A DNA stretch of 64,000 nt, from assembly GCF_001518815.1 (NCBI RefSeq), contig NZ_CP013987.1, forward strand, positions 4,238,501 through 4,302,500, read 5' to 3'. Position numbers and translations under genes: made by a program. Below, piece by piece: positions 57,708-64,000 of the stretch. Under the pieces are notes generated by a model that was not told the DNA's origin, ran no database searches, and saw nothing but the letters and a program-made list of their open reading frames with translations. Every line of letters starts with the position of its first letter. The first letter of the stretch is position 1. Source of the DNA: Pseudomonas oryzihabitans (GTDB lineage Bacteria; Pseudomonadota; Gammaproteobacteria; Pseudomonadales; Pseudomonadaceae).

Positions 57708-57916
57708 CAGTCTGGGGTTACCTTCTAAGTCTAGGTTCGGTAGGAGCTGCCATGGAGCCTATTGAAACGTGAAAACAGCGCAATAGTTAGCCTGGCATGC
57801 TCAATAAAATATTTTTCACAGCAGGGGTTTACAAGCAAACGCCCCCTGAGTAAAGTGCCGCCCCACGACGCCGTGAGCAATCACGACGCCGGAGATGAGC
57901 AATCATCGCCTTGAGT

Positions 57917-58003
57917 GCCCAGGTGGCGGAATTGGTAGACGCACTAGGTTCAGGTCCTAGCGGTGGCAACACCGTGGAAGTTCGAGTCTTCTCCTGGGCA
58001 CCA
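57917..58003 (+). tRNA. tRNA-Leu (CAG), copy 1
   Basis: An 87-bp class II tRNA with acceptor stem GCCCAGG/CCTGGGC, D-loop GGAATTGGTAGACGC, anticodon stem CTAGG/CCTAG with loop TTCAGGT (anticodon CAG), a variable arm GGTGGCAACACCG, T-loop GTTCGAGTC and an encoded CCA end (58001-58003). Sequence is identical to copy 2. Upstream 57708-57916 holds AT-rich promoter-like text (CAATAAAATATTTTTCACAG). Confidence 0.97.
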
Positions 58004-58040
58004 CTCATTATAGTCGATCGATTTGCAGATCGGTCGACGA

Positions 58041-58064
58041 AAAGCCGGCGCTAGCCGGTTTTTT
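58041..58064 (+). terminator. Terminator after first tRNA-Leu
   Basis: AAAGCCGGCGCTAGCCGGTT followed by TTTT (58041-58064): stem CCGGC/GCCGG with loop GCTA and a T-run. A standard intrinsic terminator 38 bp after the tRNA. Confidence 0.85.
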
Positions 58065-58115
58065 AATCCTGAAACCCGCAAGGGTGACAGGAAGCGATCA
58101 GAAGTCGCACTGCAG

Positions 58116-58202
58116 GCCCAGGTGGCGGAATTGGTAGACGCACTAGGTTCAGGTCCTAGCGGTGGCAACACCGTGGAAGTTCGAGTCTTCTCCTGGGCAC
58201 CA
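58116..58202 (+). tRNA. tRNA-Leu (CAG), copy 2
   Basis: 87 bp, identical in sequence to the copy at 57917-58003, anticodon CAG, with an encoded CCA (58200-58202). The 112-bp intervening sequence contains the first copy's terminator, and a separate terminator follows this copy. A tandem duplication of the gene is the simplest explanation. Confidence 0.97.
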
Positions 58203-58237
58203 ATACCAAGCGGACGATCCCTGATCGGACGCAACAG

Positions 58238-58263
58238 AAAAAACCGGCTTCGGCCGGTTTTTT
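58238..58263. terminator. Bidirectional terminator, tRNA-Leu / chemoreceptor
   Basis: AAAAAACCGGC-TTCG-GCCGGTTTTTT: an 11-bp stem with a TTCG tetraloop, A/T-runs on both sides. It can end the second tRNA-Leu transcript (plus) and the convergent chemoreceptor transcript (minus), whose stop is 28 bp away. Confidence 0.93.
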
Positions 58264-58291
58264 CTTGCCCGCGAAAAGGCGCGGGCCTCCC

Positions 58292-60226
58292 CTACGCCTT
58301 GAATTGTCCCAGACTGCCGCGCAGCTGAGCAGCCAGTTCCGCCAGGGTACGACTGCTGTCCGCAGTAGCCGCCACCGACTCGGCTGCACGCAGCGCCTCG
58401 CCATGGATGATCTCGACTCGCTGCCGCACCGCCGCGGCACCCGCCGCCTGGCGCTGGGCGGCCTGGGCAGCCGTGCTCATGCTGGCATGCACCTGATCCA
58501 CTGCGCGATGGACATCCTGCTGGATGCGCTTGCTGTCGCGCAGCACGGCCAACCCGCTGCTGGCCTGCTGCCGCGCCTCGCCTATGGCGGCGACGGCCTC
58601 GCGCGCCCCTTCCTGCAGTCCGGCGATGTGCGTCCGGATGCTGCCGGTGGATTCCTGGGTCTTGCTGGCCAGCGCCCGCACCTCGTCGGCAACCACCGCG
58701 AAGCCACGGCCGCTCTCGCCGGCCCTGGCCGCCTCGATGGCCGCATTGAGCGCCAGCAGATTGGTCTGCTCGGCGATCCCGCGGATCACGTCCAGCACCA
58801 CCTCGATCTGCTCGCTTTGCGCGGCCAGCCGCTCGATCACCTGGGCACCCGATTCGACCTGGGTCACCAGCCCCTCGATACCTTCGGCCACCTCGGTGGC
58901 GATCCGGGCATTGCTCTGGGCAGAGCTGCGGATGGCTTCCACCTGCTGCAACGCGCCCTGCATGGCCAGGCTTTCGCCCTCGGCCTCCGCGGCGATGCCG
59001 GACAAGGCCTCCAAGCTGCGGGCCACCTCTTCGCGCTGACGCAGCGCTGCCGCTTCGGCGGTGGCGCTGCTGCCGGCCAGGCCACGAATTTCCTCGCCGG
59101 TACGTGCGGCGACGCCATGGGCCTCGCCCACCAGCGGCTGCAATTTGGCCAGGAAGCGATCGACCGCCCCACCCAACGCCTGGATCTCATCGCCCTGCCC
59201 CAGCTGCAGGCGGCGGGTCAGATCCCCCTCCCCGGCCGCCAGATCGTCCAGCGCCCGCTGCAGCACGCCGATCCGGCGCAGCACCCGCCGACCCAGCACC
59301 AGCGCCACGGCCACGACCATCACCACGCCAACCACGATCAGCCCCAGGGCGATCTGCCAGCGCAGCGCGCCCGCCAGGGCGGCGACCGTCTCACCGGCAT
59401 TGCGGCTCATGGCCAGGGCGGCCTGACGGGTACCTTCCAGACGCGTCGCCAGAGTCGCGGCACTGCCCTTGGCGGCTGCCGTCACGCTACTGGAGACCAG
59501 ACCGCCGGCGTCCTCGACCAGGGTCTTGAAACTCTGGTCCAGGGCCGCGCCAGTACGCTCGATGACCTGGGTGGAAAAGCCCACCACCACCTTGCCGATT
59601 TCCACGCCGTTGGGACTGATGGATGCATCCACGCGATAGACCGACGGATCCCGGGTCGCGGCATCCAGCACCTTGGCCAGGGCGCCCTCGCCCTGGCCCA
59701 TGGCGAGCAGGCGCGCCACGCGCTCATCTTGACGATTGAGATAACGAGTCAGATTCTGGCCCTGGGCATCCTGGAAGACCACGAACAGCACCTCGGGATT
59801 GCCCTGCGCCCGGCGCGCCAGGTCGGACAGCGCCGGCACATCGGCATCCCACATCGCCTTGGGCGCCACACCCGCCAGCAACTCGGCCAGATTCTGCGCA
59901 TTGCTCTTGAGGGTAGCGGTCAGGGTTTCACCCACCTGCTGCCGCTCGCGCGCCAGGCGTTGCGCAAGCCCCTCGGCCAGCCGCGTGCGGGTCTGCCCGG
60001 CCAGCTCGGCAAGACTGCCATCCACCTCGCCTCCGGCCTGGCGCAGGGTATCGGCGAGCTGCTCGGATTCACCGGACAGGCGCGCAGCCAGACCGGACTG
60101 CAGGCCCTTCACCGCATCCTGGGTCAGCCATAGCGCCAGGCCCACCTGGAGAACGACGGCGAGCAACAGACTGATGAATACCGGCAGCAACAGACGGCTG
60201 CGCAGCAGCGACAAGAGAAACGACAT
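58292..60226 (-). CDS. Methyl-accepting chemotaxis protein
   Basis: A 644-residue chemoreceptor. TM1 is at about 13-32, a periplasmic sensor of about 250 residues follows without a recognised CACHE or 4HB signature, TM2 is at about 290-312 ([20 protein letters not shown]), then a HAMP domain (about 313-365), coiled coils and the conserved tip [20 protein letters not shown]. The C-terminus lacks the NWETF-type CheR tether. The ATG at 60226 is chosen over a frame open to 60556, since it gives a standard TM1. Ligand unknown. Gene faces the tRNA-Leu pair. Confidence 0.88.
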   Translation of the reverse strand: MSFLLSLLRSRLLLPVFISLLLAVVLQVGLALWLTQDAVKGLQSGLAARLSGESEQLADTLRQAGGEVDGSLAELAGQTRTRLAEGLAQRLARERQQVGETLTATLKSNAQNLAELLAGVAPKAMWDADVPALSDLARRAQGNPEVLFVVFQDAQGQNLTRYLNRQDERVARLLAMGQGEGALAKVLDAATRDPSVYRVDASISPNGVEIGKVVVGFSTQVIERTGAALDQSFKTLVEDAGGLVSSSVTAAAKGSAATLATRLEGTRQAALAMSRNAGETVAALAGALRWQIALGLIVVGVVMVVAVALVLGRRVLRRIGVLQRALDDLAAGEGDLTRRLQLGQGDEIQALGGAVDRFLAKLQPLVGEAHGVAARTGEEIRGLAGSSATAEAAALRQREEVARSLEALSGIAAEAEGESLAMQGALQQVEAIRSSAQSNARIATEVAEGIEGLVTQVESGAQVIERLAAQSEQIEVVLDVIRGIAEQTNLLALNAAIEAARAGESGRGFAVVADEVRALASKTQESTGSIRTHIAGLQEGAREAVAAIGEARQQASSGLAVLRDSKRIQQDVHRAVDQVHASMSTAAQAAQRQAAGAAAVRQRVEIIHGEALRAAESVAATADSSRTLAELAAQLRGSLGQFKA

Positions 60227-60377
60227 GGGGGTCTCCAGCGGCGAGGGACATTTACAGGCTGTCGGCCAACTCGAGAAGAGCTGGAGCCGCAGCGATAAAT
60301 AGCCATAGCAATATGCTGGCCATTTCGGACCAGCGGCCGTCCCCGACCTACCAGCGTCTCTCGCACCCCGAAAACAG

Positions 60378-60402
60378 AAAAGCCCCGCGGGGCGGGGCTT
60401 TT
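60378..60402 (-). terminator. Terminator after purA
   Basis: AAAAGCCCCGC / GCGGGGCTTTT, a perfect 11-bp stem with a 3-bp loop, 24 bp after the purA stop; a T-run follows on the minus strand through the stem end and TTTT. Strong intrinsic terminator separating purA from the chemoreceptor. Confidence 0.92.
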
Positions 60403-60425
60403 CAGGGCTGCATCCTTTTAGCGCA

Positions 60426-61769
<1,344 letters not shown>

Positions 61770-61799
61770 TCACGTTCACCCGGATGCCAGATCCGGTGT

Positions 61800-62987
61800 T
61801 TAGGAATTCAAGGGCACCACGACCCAGGCGCCCTGCTGCTCGACCAGACGGCGATCGCAGCCCGAGCTGTGCAGCTGGTCCGCGTCGTCATGGCCGGTAG
61901 CCTGGACCACCCGCTCGCCCGCGGCACGCAATTCACGCACGGCCTGCCAGAGTACCGGCGCATGGCCTGCTGGCGCCCAGATGCCGCGGCGCGGCTCGTC
62001 CAGCACGGCGGTGCCCAACTCGACGAGGGTCTTCAGGTCGGTGGAGAAGCCGGTAGCGGGCCGCGAACGGCCGAAGTCGGCGCCGATGTTGTCATAGCGC
62101 CCGCCCTGGGCGATGGATTGCCCGGTGCCAGGCACGAAGGCGGCAAAGACCACGCCGGTGTGATAGTGATAGCCACGCAGCTCGCCCAGATCGAAATACA
62201 GCGGCACGCCCGGGAAACGACCCTTGAGCGATTCGGCCAGAGCGATCAGTTCATCCAGCGACTGCAGGACGCCTGCAGGCGCACCCGTCAGCCGTTGGCG
62301 CGCCTGGTCGAGCACCGCGGCATCGCCGCTGAGCTCAGCCAGGGCACGCAGCCAGCCGCGCTCGGCGGCAGGCAACTCGGCGGTCAGCTCGGCGATCTCG
62401 TCCACCGCCTTGCGCTGCAGGGCATCGAACAGCTGCTGCTCGCTGGCGCCGGAAACACCGGCTGCCTGGCACAGGCCGCGATAGATCCCCACATGCCCCA
62501 GATCCATGTGGACATCGGGCACCTGGGCCTGCTCCAGCACGTCGAGCATCAGGCTGATGACCTCGAGATCGCCCTCGCTGCCGGGCACGCCATAGAGCTC
62601 GGCGCCAACCTGGATCGGACTGCGCGAGGTGGACAGTGCCCGCGGACGGGTATGCAGCACGCTGCCGGCATAGCACAGCCGGCTAGGGCCGCTCTGTTTG
62701 AGGCTATGGGCTTCCATGCGCGCCACCTGGGGCGTGATGTCGGAGCGAAAGCCCATGAGGCGACCGGAATTGGGATCGGTCACCTTGAAGGTGCGCAGCT
62801 CCAGCTCCTTGGCCGCACCGGTGAGCAGCGATTCCAGGAATTCCAGGTGCGGGGTGATGACGAACTCATAGCCCCAGCAATGGAACAGTTCCAGTACCCG
62901 GCGACGAGCACCCTCGATGCGCGCCGCGTCGGGCGGCAGGATTTCCTCGATACCGTCAGGCAGCAGCCAGCGGTCTACCGTAGCCAT
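61800..62987 (-). CDS. hisZ: ATP phosphoribosyltransferase regulatory subunit HisZ
   Basis: A 395-residue HisRS-like protein lacking tRNA-charging function, the activating partner of the short His[21 protein letters not shown] (about 7-26), [17 protein letters not shown] (about 80-96) and YYHTG-type [20 protein letters not shown] (about 269-288) are class II motifs as in HisZ. The frame is open to 63173; the ATG at 62987 gives the conserved [12 protein letters not shown] start. Downstream of hflC across a terminator, upstream of purA by 78 bp. Confidence 0.94.
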   Translation of the reverse strand: MATVDRWLLPDGIEEILPPDAARIEGARRRVLELFHCWGYEFVITPHLEFLESLLTGAAKELELRTFKVTDPNSGRLMGFRSDITPQVARMEAHSLKQSGPSRLCYAGSVLHTRPRALSTSRSPIQVGAELYGVPGSEGDLEVISLMLDVLEQAQVPDVHMDLGHVGIYRGLCQAAGVSGASEQQLFDALQRKAVDEIAELTAELPAAERGWLRALAELSGDAAVLDQARQRLTGAPAGVLQSLDELIALAESLKGRFPGVPLYFDLGELRGYHYHTGVVFAAFVPGTGQSIAQGGRYDNIGADFGRSRPATGFSTDLKTLVELGTAVLDEPRRGIWAPAGHAPVLWQAVRELRAAGERVVQATGHDDADQLHSSGCDRRLVEQQGAWVVVPLNS

Positions 62988-63146
62988 TAGGCCTCTTCTC
63001 CATGTCATGGATCGGCACGCGGCTGCCGAGGTCGGCGCGGTGGATTCCTGGAGAATCCTGCCACCGGATCGAGCCGCTCTGCCGTGGATTGCTACCCGGA
63101 TCAGCCAGGGCGTCGCCCTTCCACGGGTTTCGTACGGACGCAAAAA

Positions 63147-63166
63147 AGCCGGGGATGGCCCCGGCT
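63147..63166 (-). terminator. Terminator after hflC
   Basis: AGCCGGGG-ATGG-CCCCGGCT, an 8-bp perfect stem, followed on the minus strand by TTTTTTG. It lies 76 bp beyond the hflC stop and ends the hflKC message before hisZ. Confidence 0.9.
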
Positions 63167-63242
63167 GATTCATGATAACACGAAAAAATCGGCGATCGGG
63201 GATGAACGACGAGCGAAGCCTAGTCGCCGCTCATCCCCAACC

Positions 63243-64000
63243 TCACTGTCCAGGGCTCTGGAAATACTTGAAGAAATCGCTCTTCGGATCGAGCACCAGA
63301 ACATCGCTCTTGCTGGAGAAGCTGGAGCGATAGGCCTGCAGGCTGCGATAGAAGGAGAAGAACGAAGGATTCTTCGAGTAGGCCTGGGAATACACCTGGG
63401 CCGCCTGGGCGTCACCCTCACCGCGAGCCTGCTCGGCCTGACGGTAGGCTTCGGCCAGCAGCACGCGGCGCTGACGATCGGCGTCGGCACGGATGCCTTC
63501 GGCCAGTTCACGACCCTTGGCGCGGTGCTCACGGGCTTCCCGCTCGCGCTCGGTGCTCATCCGCTCATAGACGCTGCGACTGACTTCCTTGGGCAGGTCG
63601 ATGGCCTTGACGCGTACGTCGAGCACCTCGATACCCAACTCCTGATTGGCCATCTTGTTCAGCGCCGCAGTCAGCGAACCGACCATGGCATCACGCTCGC
63701 CAGACACCACCTCATGCAGGGTGCGACGACCGAACTGGTCGCGCAGACCTGCTTCCAGGCGGCGCAGCAGGCGCTCGTCGGCGATCTGCTTGAGACCCGA
63801 GGTCGCGGTGTAGTAACGATCGGCATTGAAGATGCGCCACTTGGCGTAGGCATCCACCATCACCGCCTTCTTTTCCAGCGTCAGGAAGCGCTGCGTCGGG
63901 GTATCCAGCGTCTGCAGACGCGCATCGAACTTGCGCACCCGGTTGACGTAAGGAATCTTGAAGTGCAGGCCGGGCTCCAGGTTGGGCTCGACCACGCGAC
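63243..64000 (-). CDS. hflC: HflC, FtsH protease modulator (partial)
   Basis: The C-terminal 252 or so residues of HflC; the N-terminal anchor lies beyond the right edge. SPFH features: VVEPNLEPGLHFKIPYVNRV at the edge, LEKKAVMVDAYAKWRIFNAD, STEREREAREHRAKGRELAE and the C-terminal SKSDVLVLDPKSDFFKYFQS. HflC with HflK caps the membrane protease FtsH. The gene reads on the minus strand and ends at a TGA at 63243; an internal GTG at 63995 is not the start. Confidence 0.95.
   Translation of the reverse strand, partial: RVVEPNLEPGLHFKIPYVNRVRKFDARLQTLDTPTQRFLTLEKKAVMVDAYAKWRIFNADRYYTATSGLKQIADERLLRRLEAGLRDQFGRRTLHEVVSGERDAMVGSLTAALNKMANQELGIEVLDVRVKAIDLPKEVSRSVYERMSTEREREAREHRAKGRELAEGIRADADRQRRVLLAEAYRQAEQARGEGDAQAAQVYSQAYSKNPSFFSFYRSLQAYRSSFSSKSDVLVLDPKSDFFKYFQSPGQ

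Overview
The window is GC-rich, densely coded chromosomal DNA of a Pseudomonas. The order hflC - hisZ - purA - chemoreceptor - tRNA-Leu - rnr - rlmB - rpsF - rpsR - DUF2232 gene - rplI - dnaB is the usual Pseudomonas core neighbourhood. The left part holds pca, cob and siderophore genes. A P. oryzihabitans/psychrotolerans-like species is my guess from gene content only. No rRNA, prophage, CRISPR or classical insertion sequence was seen.

Layout: (1) 1-3222: PcaR-like operator boxes at the very edge, a VF530 protein, an SPFH/NfeD membrane pair, a four-unit tandem palindromic repeat and an rRNA methyltransferase-like gene. (2) 3467-8613: a TonB siderophore receptor converging on a FecCD-type iron ABC transporter. 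(3) 8739-11749: pcaK and pcaR for protocatechuate/4-hydroxybenzoate, with paired operator boxes in front of both, then an Mpo1-like membrane protein. (4) 11734-22866: a corrinoid region. A BtuFCD-like importer sits behind a cobalamin riboswitch, with cobG-cobH-cobI-cobJ on the minus strand and cobL-cbiD-cobK-cobM on the plus strand. (5) 22967-27898: a 2-deoxyribose catabolic set (deoC, DeoR-type repressor, DUF4432 protein, FucP-like permease, sugar kinase) with a clear palindromic operator. (6) 28139-34452: an uncharacterised catabolic set (DUF3100 permease, LysR regulator, M20 amidohydrolase, aldehyde dehydrogenase, beta-hydroxyacid dehydrogenase). (7) 34794-40787: urea ABC transporter urtABCDE, with repeats inserted between urtA/urtB and urtD/urtE. 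(8) 40922-42221: a catabolic-looking dehydroquinase and an NAD-type shikimate/quinate dehydrogenase behind a PcaR-like box. (9) 42223-42907: a REP-associated tyrosine transposase between inverted REP pairs. (10) 42912-48752: YgiQ radical SAM protein, a GC-rich repeat block with a 150-bp tandem duplication, an AroP-type permease and a GtrII-like glycosyltransferase. (11) 48833-64000: ddl, dnaB and the core block, two identical tRNA-Leu(CAG) genes, a chemoreceptor, purA, hisZ and a truncated hflC.

How it fits together: aroQ/aroE-type enzymes, pcaK and pcaR suggest quinate/shikimate to protocatechuate to beta-ketoadipate catabolism under one IclR-type regulator whose boxes recur at four places. 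The cob genes make the corrin ring with a mixture of aerobic-type (CobG) and CbiD/CbiG-type components, and the riboswitch ties corrinoid uptake to cobalamin level. The deo genes import, phosphorylate and cleave deoxyribose. Short palindromic repeats of at least three families are scattered between genes, often where transcripts converge but twice inside the urt operon.
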